This document shows positions 17,790-27,291 of a DNA stretch of 64,000 bases, piece by piece. The stretch is taken from NCBI GenBank assembly GCA_018399255.1, contig JAGYPA010000002.1:154290-218289 (forward strand), in the 5' to 3' direction. The translations under genes were made by a program, and so were the position numbers. Positions within the stretch are counted from its first letter, which is position 1. Each line of letters begins with the position of its first letter. Under the pieces are notes generated by a model that did no database searches, was not told the origin of the DNA, and worked only from the letters and a program-made list of their open reading frames with translations. The DNA is from Spirochaetales bacterium. GTDB lineage: Bacteria > Spirochaetota > Spirochaetia > JABMQR01.

Positions 17790-18749
17790 ATGAACATAGT
17801 GGTACTGGATGGACATACGCTTAATCCCGGCGACCTGACCTGGGATAGATTGCAGCAGCTTGGCAGTCTTACGGTGTATGACAGAACTGCTCCTTACGAT
17901 ATTGTACAGCGTGCGGCAGAAGCTGATATTCTGCTGACCGACAGTGTTCCGCTGAGAGCCGAAACCATTGAAAAGCTGCCTGAACTTCGCTATATTGCAG
18001 TTATGGCTACCGGATATGACGGCATAGATCTGGAGGCGGCTGAAAGACAGGGAATCGTTGTCTGCAATATTCCTTCCTACGGTACGCAGTCTGTTGCTCA
18101 GATGGCCATAACCCACATGCTTAATTTCTGCCATCATCTTACGGAACATAGCGAAAGTGTCAAAGCAGGCAACTGGACAAAAAGTCCCGATTACTGCTAT
18201 TGGAATTCTCCGCTGATTGAGCTTGAGGGGCTCACCCTCGGAATAATCGGATTCGGGCGCATTGGGCAAAAAACAGCAGATCTGGCTCAGGCTTTCGGTA
18301 TGCATATTCTGGCCTGTGATCCGGCTGCCGGCGATCAATCGCACCGCCCGTCCTTTGAGTGGGCCAGCCTGGACCGGATTTTTGCAGAATCTGATTTCAT
18401 CTCCCTGCATACCCCGCTGTTACCGGAAACTGAAGGGATAATCAACCGCAGGAATCTTAAAAAGATGAAAAAAAGCGCATTTCTCATAAACACTTCCCGG
18501 GGTCGATTAATCCATGAGGAGGATCTGGCAGAGGCATTGAGAGAGCAGGTTATAGCTGGAGCGGGTCTTGATGTACTCGCCGAGGAGCCGCCGTCAGCCG
18601 GCAATCCTCTGCTGCATGCCCCTAACTGCTTTATTACTCCGCACATAGCCTGGGCAACCAGATCAGCCCGGACAAGACTGTTGGATATGCTTGTTGATAA
18701 TGTAGCAGCTTGTATTGCGGGCAAACCAAAAAACAGAGTCTCCCCATAG
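17790..18749 (+). CDS. D-2-hydroxyacid dehydrogenase (hydroxypyruvate/glycerate dehydrogenase type)
   Basis: 319 aa. The N-terminus MNIVVLDGHTLNPGDL is characteristic of the hydroxypyruvate reductase/glycerate dehydrogenase branch. The NAD-binding Rossmann loop is GIIGFGRIGQKTADLAQAFG. The catalytic Arg lies in LINTSRGRLIHEEDL, the Glu in GLDVLAEEPP and the His in CFITPHIAWAT. It reduces hydroxypyruvate to D-glycerate, which the next gene product would phosphorylate. The start at 17790 is 9 nt after GGAGA. It overlaps nothing and lies 43 nt after the gntR pseudogene. Confidence 0.92.
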   Translation: MNIVVLDGHTLNPGDLTWDRLQQLGSLTVYDRTAPYDIVQRAAEADILLTDSVPLRAETIEKLPELRYIAVMATGYDGIDLEAAERQGIVVCNIPSYGTQSVAQMAITHMLNFCHHLTEHSESVKAGNWTKSPDYCYWNSPLIELEGLTLGIIGFGRIGQKTADLAQAFGMHILACDPAAGDQSHRPSFEWASLDRIFAESDFISLHTPLLPETEGIINRRNLKKMKKSAFLINTSRGRLIHEEDLAEALREQVIAGAGLDVLAEEPPSAGNPLLHAPNCFITPHIAWATRSARTRLLDMLVDNVAACIAGKPKNRVSP

Positions 18750-18795
18750 ATAATCGTATAAATATGTCATATATGTGTGTAAAGGAAGGAAATGT

Positions 18796-19953
18796 ATGAA
18801 AATTGTTGCTGCCCCTGATTCATTTAAAGGAAACCAGTCAGCTCTTGCTGTTGCCGAAGCAATAGAACGCGGAATACATCGCTTTGACAGCTCCATAGAG
18901 GTAATTAAAATCCCGATGGCGGACGGAGGAGAGGGAACAGTTGATGCAGCGTCCTCCATGGCAGGAGGCAGACTCGTAAAACTGACAGTCAGCGGTCCTC
19001 TTGGGGATCCAGTGGAGGCTGAGTATGCGTTCATCGAAGAGAGCCGGACAGCAATAATCGAAATGGCAGCAGCTTCAGGGCTTCCGCTGGTTCCAGAAAA
19101 TCGTCGGGACCCATCACAGACCACCACCCGGGGAACCGGGGAACTCATGATGCATGCAGTCAATAACGGGTGCACAAAAATTATTCTTGGTATCGGGGGC
19201 AGTGCCACTAATGATGGCGGTCTGGGTGCGGCTTCGGTTTTCGGCGCCCGTTTTTTTGACGCTGAAGGCCGCGAAACTGGTATAACAGGCAGTTCTCTGC
19301 AGGAGATAAAAGCAATCGATATTTCCGGCATGGACCCGAGAATTGCAAAAATCGAAATCCTGACTGCCTGTGATGTGAAAAATCCATTCCATGGTCCCGA
19401 TGGGGCTGCTTACGTCTATGGTCCACAGAAAGGTGCAGACAGCGCAATGGTTGAGAAGCTGGATAAGGGTCTCAAGAACCTTGCCGGCGTGATACGTGAT
19501 TCCCTGGGCATAGAAATTGCCAACATACCGGGAGCCGGTGCAGCCGGAGGATTAGGAGGGGGTCTTGTTGCTTTTTTCGGTGCAAAGCTGAAATCCGGGA
19601 TTGAACTGCTGATCGAGGCTACCGGTCTTGAAAAGGCCCTCGAAGGGGCTGATCTTGTTATTACAGGCGAAGGGAAAACAGATTTCCAGACCGCTTTCGG
19701 GAAGGTTCCTGCCGGGGTTGGAGCAGCGGCAAAAAGGCTGAACATTCCGGTTGTCTGTTTTTCCGGTGCCCTTGGAAAAAAAATTGAGGACCTCTACCCG
19801 GTCGGTATTACCGCGCTCTTCAGCACAGCTAACCGGGAAATGACCCTGCAGTATGCCATCGAGAACTCTCTCGAGTTGATAGAACAGGGGGCGGAAAATA
19901 TTGTCCGCTTATTTTTCGCCGGGATGAACAAGCTGCCTTCAGCGAAACAGTGA
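18796..19953 (+). CDS. Glycerate 2-kinase (GlxK/GarK family)
   Basis: 385 aa. It starts KIVAAPDSFKGNQSA and contains IPMADGGEGTVDA and GIGGSATNDGGLGAAS, the hallmarks of the type-1 glycerate kinase fold. Later blocks are NIPGAGAAGGLGGGL and ADLVITGEGKTDFQTAFGK. It converts D-glycerate to 2-phosphoglycerate, which enters lower glycolysis. AAGGAAGGA precedes the ATG at 18796. It pairs with the upstream hydroxypyruvate reductase as a serine/glycerate assimilation unit. The 3' end overlaps the convergent DJ-1 gene by 15 nt. Confidence 0.94.
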   Translation: MKIVAAPDSFKGNQSALAVAEAIERGIHRFDSSIEVIKIPMADGGEGTVDAASSMAGGRLVKLTVSGPLGDPVEAEYAFIEESRTAIIEMAAASGLPLVPENRRDPSQTTTRGTGELMMHAVNNGCTKIILGIGGSATNDGGLGAASVFGARFFDAEGRETGITGSSLQEIKAIDISGMDPRIAKIEILTACDVKNPFHGPDGAAYVYGPQKGADSAMVEKLDKGLKNLAGVIRDSLGIEIANIPGAGAAGGLGGGLVAFFGAKLKSGIELLIEATGLEKALEGADLVITGEGKTDFQTAFGKVPAGVGAAAKRLNIPVVCFSGALGKKIEDLYPVGITALFSTANREMTLQYAIENSLELIEQGAENIVRLFFAGMNKLPSAKQ

Positions 19954-20490
19954 AGCTGAACCAACTTTTTCGGCGGTGTCTTTTCCTGCGAGCGCCGCCA
20001 GCAGTTCAAGACCGAAATTGGAAGCGAATCCAGGCCCGCGGGCTGTTATAAGGTTTCCATCCCTCATTACCGGCTCTTCCCCGAAAGTACAGTCCGGTGC
20101 ATAAGCTTCGGCTCCGGGATAGCAGACTGCTTTGCGTCCATCGAGAATGCCGAGCTTGCCGAGAACAACTGCCGGGGCAGCGCATATTGCGCCGATTACG
20201 GCCCCTTCGTTGAATTTTCTAATTATCAGTTCGTTCAATTCCCAGGATTCCGAAAGGTTGCGTGCTCCCGGCATCCCGCCGGGCAGGATTACGGCATCAA
20301 CATCGTAAAAATCCTCAACCTTTGTCAGCTGAGTATCGGCTTCGATAAGTATGCTGTGTGATCCGGTAATGCTGGTGCCGCCGATTCCGGCAATTGTTAC
20401 ATCAACTCCGCCCCGCCGGAGCAGGTCGATCGGAACTATAGCTTCAATCTCCTCAAATCCTTCGGCCAGGAATACTGCTGCTTTACTCAT
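19939..20490 (-). CDS. DJ-1/PfpI family protein
   Basis: 183 aa. The nucleophile elbow GAICAAP puts the reactive cysteine at residue 103, and the acidic partner is in FLAEGFEEIEA (Glu near 13). This matches the DJ-1/YajL/ThiJ class, implicated in oxidative-stress defence and possibly glyoxal detoxification. The start at 20490 has GGAGGA upstream. It begins 1 nt after the DAHP synthase stop, so the two genes form an operon; the biochemical link is unclear. Confidence 0.93.
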   Translation of the reverse strand: MSKAAVFLAEGFEEIEAIVPIDLLRRGGVDVTIAGIGGTSITGSHSILIEADTQLTKVEDFYDVDAVILPGGMPGARNLSESWELNELIIRKFNEGAVIGAICAAPAVVLGKLGILDGRKAVCYPGAEAYAPDCTFGEEPVMRDGNLITARGPGFASNFGLELLAALAGKDTAEKVGSASLFR

Positions 20491-20491
20491 T

Positions 20492-21550
20492 CTACCACTC
20501 CTCCTTTTCTTCAAGTCCGGAATATGCTTTGAGCATAATTCGCTCGGTCTCTTTCCATCCAATGCAGGCATCTGTAATAGAAACACCATATATCAGAGTA
20601 CTGATATCAGCGCCGACCGTCTGACTCCCTTCGACAAGGTTACTTTCTAGCATAATCCCCTTTATATACTGATATCCATCCACTTTCTGGTCGATGACCG
20701 AACGCAGAACGCGAGCCTGACGGTGATATTTCTTGTTCGAATTAGCATGGCTGCAGTCGATTATTATGGATGGGGAAATGCCTGATTTCTCCATCAGCCT
20801 GGCTGCTTTCTCAACATCTTCCTCATAATAGTTCGGTCCGCTGGTTCCGCCCCTGAGGATAAGGTGGCCGGTCGGGTTTCCGGTTGTCCGTACGATTGAA
20901 CTTTGGCCAAATTTATCAATACCGATGAAGCTTGCCGGGTTGGATGCCGATTTTATGGCATCGACAGCTATGGTCAGGTTCCCGCTTGTGCTGTTTTTGA
21001 AGCCGACGGGAACGGAGAGTCCGCTGGCCAGGTTTCTGTGTGTCTGGCTTTCGGTTGTTCGGGCACCAATGGCAGCCCATGCCACGAGGTCATCGATATA
21101 CTGAGGAACAATGGGATCCAGCATCTCACAGCCGACCGGTAGTCCCGTTTCAGTTATCGAAAGCAGGAGGCTTCTGGCCATTTCCAATCCGTCTGCTATG
21201 CGGTATGAGCCGTCCAGATAGGGATCCAGTATAAGTCCCCGCCAGCCGAGAACGGTCCGCGGTTTCTCAAAATAGGTCCGCATAACGACAAAAATCCGGT
21301 CGGAGATTTTCCCGGCCAGTTCCTGGAGACGCCCGGCATACTCTAAAGCGGCCTGTTTATCATGGATTGAACAGGGACCGACTATAGCTAAAAGCCTGGA
21401 ATCAGTTCCCTGCAGGATATTGGTAATTGTCTGCCGCTGCTTTTCAACCTGCTTGAGCACTTTTTCACTGGCTGGATGTCTTTCCAGAAGCTCTTGAGGA
21501 CTGATGAGCTGTTCGAAAGCTTTAATTCGCAGATCTTGTATATTTTTCAC
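20492..21550 (-). CDS. 3-deoxy-7-phosphoheptulonate synthase, class I (AroF/G/H type)
   Basis: 352 aa. It condenses phosphoenolpyruvate with erythrose 4-phosphate to open the shikimate pathway. Motifs are LLAIVGPCSIHD, MRTYFEKPRTVLGWRGL, GARTTESQTHR, GFKNSTSGN and IIIDCSHANSNKK. The GTG at 21550 is preferred: AGGAG lies 9 nt upstream and the length then equals E. coli AroG (350). An ATG 27 nt further up has no ribosome site. It keeps the N-terminal segment that binds feedback amino acids in this class. Confidence 0.94.
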   Translation of the reverse strand: MKNIQDLRIKAFEQLISPQELLERHPASEKVLKQVEKQRQTITNILQGTDSRLLAIVGPCSIHDKQAALEYAGRLQELAGKISDRIFVVMRTYFEKPRTVLGWRGLILDPYLDGSYRIADGLEMARSLLLSITETGLPVGCEMLDPIVPQYIDDLVAWAAIGARTTESQTHRNLASGLSVPVGFKNSTSGNLTIAVDAIKSASNPASFIGIDKFGQSSIVRTTGNPTGHLILRGGTSGPNYYEEDVEKAARLMEKSGISPSIIIDCSHANSNKKYHRQARVLRSVIDQKVDGYQYIKGIMLESNLVEGSQTVGADISTLIYGVSITDACIGWKETERIMLKAYSGLEEKEEW

Positions 21551-21685
21551 AAACGTATTCTCCTGACTGAATGCCATCTTAACTGACAGGTAAACAGTAT
21601 CCAATTTCCGGCGGATTTGTAAAGACTGATGAGACAGATTTGCACGGAACAAGGAACAACCGACGGAATTTTACCAGGTCAGTGT

Positions 21686-22453
21686 TCATCCAAGAATTCC
21701 GGTGTACATGCCGTTTTTTTCGCAAACTGATATGTTGAGGCCAATTTTTTCGAGACGGCGGCAGGCTTCGGCTGCATGCAATATGGTATTATTTGTTCCG
21801 GAAAGGTGACAAAGGTAGATTTTTTCCGGCTTCTGCAGGCTCTCCCGGTAAAGGTCTTCGAGAAAATCAGCTGCATGATCATTAGAAAGATGACCTTTTA
21901 TCGATGCAATCCTTTTTTTTAGAAAGCCGGGGTAAGGTCCGTCACGCAGCAGATCATTATCATAATTTGCCTCGAGAAAAAGCACATCGGAATCTGCCGC
22001 GACGAGACGCATTTCGGGAGTTACTTCGCCGGTATCGGTTATAAGGACAAAAGTGCTGCTGCCGTTGGATATTTTGTAGCTGATAGACCAGGGTGAGTCA
22101 TGGCTGATGGCAAAAGGGGTAAAGCTGAATGTTCCGGCTTGATAGCTGACCCCGGTTTCAACGGGAACAATCCGGGGCTTCATATTCAGAACAACGGCAT
22201 CCACGGGTTGGTATTTGTGCATGGCCACCGGTATCCTGAACTTTCTTGCTGCTGCCCCGACTCCACGGACATGGTCGATATGAGTATGGGTGAGGAGAAT
22301 CATTACCAGCTTGGTGCAGTCGTGTCCGGCAGCTTCAGCCCTCCTGATCAGTTCTCGTACTGAGAAGCCGTTATCTACCAGCAGGGCGGTGGTGTCATCT
22401 TCAAACATGTAGGCATTTGCTGTTGAGCCGCTTCCAAGTACCGAGTATCGCAT
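21686..22453 (-). CDS. YycJ/WalJ-type metallo-beta-lactamase-fold hydrolase
   Basis: 255 aa. The N-terminus MRYSVLGSGSTANAYMFED is typical of the YycJ group. The metal-binding HxHxDH is THTHIDHVRG. Further ligands appear as SHDSP, ITDTGE, GHLSNDHAA and LCHLSGTNN. Family members are believed to be exonucleases linked to the WalKR system or DNA repair; no sensor kinase is nearby. It starts 14 nt after the ArsC-like stop, so it is probably its operon partner. The Shine-Dalgarno is weak. Confidence 0.9.
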   Translation of the reverse strand: MRYSVLGSGSTANAYMFEDDTTALLVDNGFSVRELIRRAEAAGHDCTKLVMILLTHTHIDHVRGVGAAARKFRIPVAMHKYQPVDAVVLNMKPRIVPVETGVSYQAGTFSFTPFAISHDSPWSISYKISNGSSTFVLITDTGEVTPEMRLVAADSDVLFLEANYDNDLLRDGPYPGFLKKRIASIKGHLSNDHAADFLEDLYRESLQKPEKIYLCHLSGTNNTILHAAEACRRLEKIGLNISVCEKNGMYTGILG

Positions 22454-22467
22454 ACGCCAGACGCTCT

Positions 22468-22833
22468 CTACTGCTTGTCACTGATAAGCAGCGTGTCGAG
22501 AGTCTCCTTATCCGGTCTGATAAACACTTTTCCCGCTTTTCTTACGATCGGCACTTTGAGCAGATCCTGCTTTTCCAGCAACTCTTCCAGCGGATCATAG
22601 TCCAGATAGGCATACCCCTTCTCTTTGTAGAGCTTGCTCTGCGTATCTATCAAATCCTGCGGATCGCGTCCACTGCAGATATTCTGCAGTTCCCCAGCGG
22701 TCAGGGGATACTGCATGAGATCGGCAAACTGATAGGGAATCGAACGCTCACGACAATACCGTATAATTTTCTTTGTTTCATTGTCTTTTTTAGTCCCGAT
22801 TATTCTGCAGATGCCAAGGTTTTTGTCACTCAT
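22468..22833 (-). CDS. ArsC/Spx-fold protein without the active-site cysteine
   Basis: 121 aa. The fold is that of the thioredoxin-like ArsC family: GTKKDNETKKIIRYCRERSIPYQFADL, then KVPIVRKAGKVFIRP near the C-terminus. Relatives have GTKKCxxT with the redox Cys; here that position is Asp17, so arsenate-reductase or disulfide chemistry at this site is not expected. A protein-binding role like Spx is possible but unproven. GGGAGG precedes the ATG at 22833. It is cotranscribed with the YycJ-like gene. Confidence 0.82.
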   Translation of the reverse strand: MSDKNLGICRIIGTKKDNETKKIIRYCRERSIPYQFADLMQYPLTAGELQNICSGRDPQDLIDTQSKLYKEKGYAYLDYDPLEELLEKQDLLKVPIVRKAGKVFIRPDKETLDTLLISDKQ

Positions 22834-22853
22834 AAACGCCTCCCTGAAAAAGC

Positions 22854-22886
22854 GGCTGTTTGCCGGCTGTTTGCCGGCTGTTTGCC
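22854..22886. repeat. Three tandem 11-bp repeats
   Basis: Three exact copies of GGCTGTTTGCC followed by a degenerate fourth, in the 378-nt divergent region between the ArsC-like gene and asnS. Function not apparent. Confidence 0.9.
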
Positions 22887-22983
22887 GGCTGATGCCGGAC
22901 AATTCCTGAAAATTCCGGATACTTGTACTCTACAGGAGCTTAAGCCATTGTGCAATGTTCTTTGGGTATTATTCTGATTGCCT

Positions 22984-23028
22984 GACCGGCTCAGCGAGAT
23001 CGGCTGAGCCGGTCCCGCTGAGCCGGTC
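22984..23028. repeat. 12-bp inverted repeat with a third copy
   Basis: GACCGGCTCAGC (22984-22995) pairs perfectly with GCTGAGCCGGTC (23003-23014), and a second copy of the latter arm follows at 23017-23028, so two alternative hairpins could form. No T-tract follows. It lies ~180 nt upstream of asnS and ~150 nt from the ArsC-like start. Confidence 0.85.
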
Positions 23029-23211
23029 CCCTTTGCCTTGCGGCAGACAAGCTGAAAGTTTTTTGTATTTAGAACGCTGCACTCCTGATGAAATCTTTAT
23101 AAAATGAGCTTTTATCGATATAATGCTAAAACACGTCACGTGGAAACGGCACATATACTGAACTCAGAGCTGCGATGCAAGCTTGCATTGCCCTATAACA
23201 AGGAGCTGGAC

Positions 23212-24600
23212 ATGGCACAAAGAATCTCTCATCTGCTGCAGGCAGATCCTTCCGATACTCTCATTACCGTCGAAGGATGGGTAAGGACAAAGCGTGATTC
23301 CAAGAATTTCTGTTTTTTCGAGTTGAACGACGGGTCTTCGCTTAAAAACCTTCAGATTGTCCTCGATAAAACCACGGAAGATATTTCGGAGGAGATAGAC
23401 CGCGTCTCAACCGGGGCAAGTGTTGTCTTTACCGGTATCCTGGTAGAGTCGCCGGGGAAAAACCAGTCGGTAGAACTTCAGGCAAAAAGCATCGAGGTGC
23501 TTGGCGAGGCTCCAGCAGAAAGCTACCCCCTCCAGAAAAAACGGCATTCATTCGAATTCCTTCGTGAAATAGCTCATCTGCGGCCGCGCACCAACACGCT
23601 CGGTGCTGTTGCCAGGGTTCGCAACGCCATGAGCATGGCCATCCATAACTTTTTTCAGGAACGCGGCTTTCTGTATATTCATACTCCCATAATTTCAGCA
23701 TCTGATTGTGAAGGAGCCGGTGAGATGTTTCAGGTAACTACCCTCCCCCTTGATGCGGTTCCTAAAAATGAGGCCGGCAGAGTGGATTATGCCAGAGACT
23801 TCTTCGGTAAGCAGGCCAACCTGACGGTCAGCGGCCAGCTCGAGGCGGAAATCTATGCATTGGCCCTGAAAAATGTCTATACCTTCGGTCCGACATTCAG
23901 GGCTGAGAACTCCAACACCAGTCGGCATTTGGCAGAGTTCTGGATGATCGAACCTGAAATGGCATTCTGCACGCTTGAAGGTGATATGCGCGTGGCTGAG
24001 GATTTTCTAAAATCGGTCTTTGCTGAAGTTCTAAGGGTATGTACCGAGGATATGGAATTTTTCAGCAAATGGGTTGAGAAAGGAATAGCAGAATCGCTCC
24101 AATCAATTGTGGAGAAGCCTTTTGTCCATATGCCATATACCGATGCCGTCAGAGAGCTGCAGAAGGCCCCTGTAACGTTCGACTACCCGGTAAGCTGGGG
24201 AGTTGACCTTCAGTCGGAACACGAGAAATACCTGACCGAACAGGTCTGCAATGGCCCGGTAATAGTAACCGACTATCCCCGTGAGATTAAAGCTTTCTAT
24301 ATGAAGTTGAATGATGATGAAAAAACGGTACGCGCAATGGATGTTCTGGTTCCGCGGCTGGGTGAGATTATCGGCGGCAGTGAGAGGGAAAACCGCTACG
24401 ATCTGCTCCTGGATCGTATCCGTACCATGGGGCTCAACGAAAAGGATTACTGGTGGTACCTTGATCTGCGCAGGTACGGCAGCGTTCCGCATGCCGGGTT
24501 TGGTCTCGGCTTTGAACGGGTAATCCAGTATGTTACCGGCATGCAGAATATCAGGGACGTAATTCCCTTCCCGAGAACTGTTGGAAGCGCAGAGTTTTAA
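23212..24600 (+). CDS. asnS: Asparaginyl-tRNA synthetase
   Basis: 462 aa class II synthetase, nearly the length of E. coli AsnS (466). The N-terminal OB-fold anticodon domain starts [22 protein letters not shown]. Motif 2 is [29 protein letters not shown] and motif 3 is [17 protein letters not shown]. The 'NTSRH' version with an Asn-specific pocket separates it from AspRS. The ATG at 23212 is preceded by AAGGAG with a 6-nt spacer; an upstream 36-codon extension is rejected. The stop overlaps the convergent LuxR gene stop by 3 nt. Confidence 0.95.
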   Translation: MAQRISHLLQADPSDTLITVEGWVRTKRDSKNFCFFELNDGSSLKNLQIVLDKTTEDISEEIDRVSTGASVVFTGILVESPGKNQSVELQAKSIEVLGEAPAESYPLQKKRHSFEFLREIAHLRPRTNTLGAVARVRNAMSMAIHNFFQERGFLYIHTPIISASDCEGAGEMFQVTTLPLDAVPKNEAGRVDYARDFFGKQANLTVSGQLEAEIYALALKNVYTFGPTFRAENSNTSRHLAEFWMIEPEMAFCTLEGDMRVAEDFLKSVFAEVLRVCTEDMEFFSKWVEKGIAESLQSIVEKPFVHMPYTDAVRELQKAPVTFDYPVSWGVDLQSEHEKYLTEQVCNGPVIVTDYPREIKAFYMKLNDDEKTVRAMDVLVPRLGEIIGGSERENRYDLLLDRIRTMGLNEKDYWWYLDLRRYGSVPHAGFGLGFERVIQYVTGMQNIRDVIPFPRTVGSAEF

Positions 24601-25271
24601 AGGGGTGTTATCCCGCTTTTTATGGCGAAACGGATCAGTTCAGCCATGGAAGAGACGCCGAGTTTCCGGAACAGATTCTTGCGATGCGTTTCCACTGTGC
24701 TTACCGCTATATGTAAAAGCGAAGCTATCTGCTTTGAAGATCTCCCGTTGGTCACCAGTTTAAGAATATCGATCTCCCGCGATGTAAGATGGACATCACC
24801 TTCGGCAAAGAATCCTGGCAAAGATTCCGCAACTTCTGTTGGAATATAGACAGCTCCCTGATAGACAGCCTCAATAACCAGCAGTGCCTCCGAGAAAGGG
24901 CGGTCCCTGAAAATAAACCCGTCATAGCCGTGATTCTGAAATGGATACAGAGCTCGCATATCCTGAGAATCAACTATAGCCAGGATTACAGCTGATCTGT
25001 ACCGCTTGCGAAGTGAAGCGATGGTATGATCAGGATGAAGAGAGTCCGCCTCTGTCGGGTCTTCAACTGCTGAAGTTAGAAGATCGCAAGTTGTGCGGCG
25101 AAATGTTGCAGGATCGATAATGAGGATATCGCAGGGAGCTCCCCGGGGATCCGGGTCCTGCTCATCTGTATCTCCAATACTGCAAACGGTAAAAAACCCG
25201 GTATTCCTGCAGAGCAGGGCAAGTCCTTCACTCAGAAGACCGGGGCTGCTTCCAATACAAATTTTCTTCAT
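24597..25271 (-). CDS. LuxR-type regulator with degenerate receiver domain
   Basis: 224 aa. The C-terminal ~60 residues are a LuxR/NarL helix-turn-helix ([27 protein letters not shown]...[13 protein letters not shown]). The N-terminal ~120 residues resemble a response-regulator receiver: Asp53 in [11 protein letters not shown] could be the phosphoacceptor, but the acidic pair normally near residue 10 is replaced ([10 protein letters not shown]). Mg2+-dependent phosphorylation is therefore doubtful. No sensor kinase is nearby. It lacks a Shine-Dalgarno; the region before the ATG is AT-rich. Confidence 0.85.
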   Translation of the reverse strand: MKKICIGSSPGLLSEGLALLCRNTGFFTVCSIGDTDEQDPDPRGAPCDILIIDPATFRRTTCDLLTSAVEDPTEADSLHPDHTIASLRKRYRSAVILAIVDSQDMRALYPFQNHGYDGFIFRDRPFSEALLVIEAVYQGAVYIPTEVAESLPGFFAEGDVHLTSREIDILKLVTNGRSSKQIASLLHIAVSTVETHRKNLFRKLGVSSMAELIRFAIKSGITPL

Positions 25272-25352
25272 ATATTACATAACTAAAAAAAGTTGCCTTA
25301 TTATTCAAATTGGAGAAAACTTTCTTGGAATTTTTTTTAACAAACCTTCTTA

Positions 25353-25868
25353 TTAGATAAATTCTGCCGCCTGATCAAGATCATATCGTTTTTTTTCACG
25401 CTTCCGCTCACTGCCGTCGGCAGAATAACCCAGCGGAGTTATAGCAAAAATTTCTTCATCGCTCTTGATACCAAGAACTGCCCGCAGTTTTTCGTTATCA
25501 AAAGCAGCTATCCAGCAGGATGCAATTCCCAGATTTTCGGCAGCAAGGATCATATGATCCATCGCAATAGTCAGATCTGTTTCAAGAGAGTTATAGCCGT
25601 CTCTTCTTACCCACGCCCGGGACCGACTGCCTTTCACAATAAGAATATGCGGAGCATTATCTATCCAGCGTCGGCTGTAGCACTCCCGCACTTTTTCCAG
25701 CAGTTCAGGAGACGAAACAAATAAAAACTTCCATGGCTGCAGGTTTGCCGCCGATGGTGCAGCCTTGCCCGCTTCGGCAATTTTCACCAGCAGTTCTTTC
25801 GATATTTCACGATTCGGATCATAGGCTCTGCAGCTCACACGATTCTGCACAACTTTCATAAATTCCAT
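25353..25868 (-). CDS. Nitroreductase family protein
   Basis: 171 aa flavoprotein. FMN-binding positions appear in NRVSCRAYDP (the usual R-S-x-R/K-x-F/Y start), APSAANLQPWKFLFV and LIAENLG-type AAENLGIASCWIAAF. It probably reduces small electron acceptors with NAD(P)H; the substrate is unknown. GGGGAGGA precedes the start, 12 nt after the yitT stop, so it is the second gene of a yitT-nitroreductase unit. Confidence 0.9.
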   Translation of the reverse strand: MEFMKVVQNRVSCRAYDPNREISKELLVKIAEAGKAAPSAANLQPWKFLFVSSPELLEKVRECYSRRWIDNAPHILIVKGSRSRAWVRRDGYNSLETDLTIAMDHMILAAENLGIASCWIAAFDNEKLRAVLGIKSDEEIFAITPLGYSADGSERKREKKRYDLDQAAEFI

Positions 25869-25880
25869 ATATTCCTCCCC

Positions 25881-26771
25881 TTAAAATTTTTTACCAATCG
25901 ATTCTATCGGCATAAAGCCTTCTCCCAACACCTCTGAGGCATTAGTTATAATCATAAATGCATTCGGATCTACGCTTTTAACAATACTGGTTACCTGACT
26001 GATACGCCGGTTTCTGACAACGGTCATAATCAGGCGCTTTTTTTCATGCGTATACATACCGCTGGCATCAACCTGCGTCCCCCCCAGTCCGATATCATTA
26101 AGCAGCTTATCCCGTATCTCATCATACCTGTCACTGATAATATAGGCAAGCTTGGCATAGTTTGCCCCGCTCGTTATCAGGTTGATAACCTGCCCGGTGG
26201 AAAATACCGTTATTACAGCAAACAAAGCAGCCTCAATCGAAAAGACGGCTGCTGCCGCTGCAATTACGGCTCCGTCGACAATAAACAGAGAGGTTCCCAG
26301 CGGAAGGCTGCTGTAGTGGTGCAGAATCTGAGCCAGGATATCTGTTCCTCCGGTATTTGATCCTCCCTTCATGACAATTCCGAGACCGGCGCCAACAATA
26401 ACGCCGCCAAAAAGAGCGGACAGCAGCAGGTCGGTTTTATCACTATAGTCCAGCAGCCCCTCGTAGCCGGACACAGCCCCCAGCAGGGTGACTGCGGCGG
26501 AAAGGACAATTGTCCCGAAAAGGGACTTCAGTCCATACTGCCGACCGAATATTTTTATACCGACAAAGAAAATCGGTAAGCTGAGCAAAATGATGGAATA
26601 ACCCGGGTCAAAACCTGTCAGGTGAAAAATGATAACAGCAAGACCGCTTACTCCGCCGGCAGCGATCTTTGCCGGAGTAAGGAACAGAACCAGCCCCAGA
26701 GCCGTGATAACCGATCCGGCTGTTATAAGGAGATACTCTTCCACCTGCCGGCGTACGGCAACTTTACGCAT
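25881..26771 (-). CDS. YitT-family membrane protein
   Basis: 296 aa. About five to six membrane helices occupy residues ~12-200 (first helix LLITAGSVITALGLVLFL, then TPAKIAAGGVSGLAVI and KGGSNTGGTDILAQIL). A soluble C-terminal DUF2179 domain follows (RLIMTVVRNRRISQVTSIVKSVDPNAFMII). The family is widespread and its substrate is not established. GGGGAGGA precedes the start. It is cotranscribed with the nitroreductase gene. Confidence 0.92.
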   Translation of the reverse strand: MRKVAVRRQVEEYLLITAGSVITALGLVLFLTPAKIAAGGVSGLAVIIFHLTGFDPGYSIILLSLPIFFVGIKIFGRQYGLKSLFGTIVLSAAVTLLGAVSGYEGLLDYSDKTDLLLSALFGGVIVGAGLGIVMKGGSNTGGTDILAQILHHYSSLPLGTSLFIVDGAVIAAAAAVFSIEAALFAVITVFSTGQVINLITSGANYAKLAYIISDRYDEIRDKLLNDIGLGGTQVDASGMYTHEKKRLIMTVVRNRRISQVTSIVKSVDPNAFMIITNASEVLGEGFMPIESIGKKF

Positions 26772-26829
26772 AGTTTTTCCTCCCCGGGGCAGGTATTTCT
26801 AACCCCATCAGCATAATGAAAATCAGGTA

Positions 26830-27291
26830 CTAGTACTTTACAGCCTTCAGGGATGCCGTCAGTTCCCGGTCAAGCATGTTGGCAAAGCGCTGGATATCCC
26901 TCGGTGAGAGAGGACGGGTTTTCTCGGAAAATACTCCGGCTTCGCGGAACTCGGTCATGGCATTTCTTATGGACAGGCGCTCTGCCATATTTTCCAGGGT
27001 ATACTTTCCGCCGCGATCATCCAGCACTGTGCAGCCTTGGCTGACTAGCTTGGAGGCCAGAATAATGTCGCGGGTAATGCATAGATCTCCACTCTCTACA
27101 TGCTCCTCTATCCAGGCATCCGCACTGTCCATACCAGGTTCAACAACCTCCATAGTTATAGTGCTGCCGGAGCAGTCCGTGAGTACACGGTCAGCGGTAA
27201 AAGTTGTCAGCACACCGGTTCGACTGGAGGCTTTGACGATTATGGAACGAATCTGCCTTGGACAGGAATCGGCATCGACAAATATCCTCAT
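26830..27291 (-). CDS. DUF188 (YaiI/YqxD) protein
   Basis: 153 aa. It begins IFVDADSCP and has CITRDIILASKLVSQG and LDDRGGKY, the conserved acidic blocks of the YaiI/YqxD family, which has a PIN-like nuclease-type fold of unproven activity. The ATG overlaps the manA stop (TAATG), so translation is coupled to manA. Confidence 0.92.
   Translation of the reverse strand: MRIFVDADSCPRQIRSIIVKASSRTGVLTTFTADRVLTDCSGSTITMEVVEPGMDSADAWIEEHVESGDLCITRDIILASKLVSQGCTVLDDRGGKYTLENMAERLSIRNAMTEFREAGVFSEKTRPLSPRDIQRFANMLDRELTASLKAVKY

Noticed and set aside
17613..18410. 265-codon minus-strand frame opposite the hydroxyacid dehydrogenase
   Set aside because: The plus strand carries a well-conserved enzyme; the minus frame shows no family resemblance.
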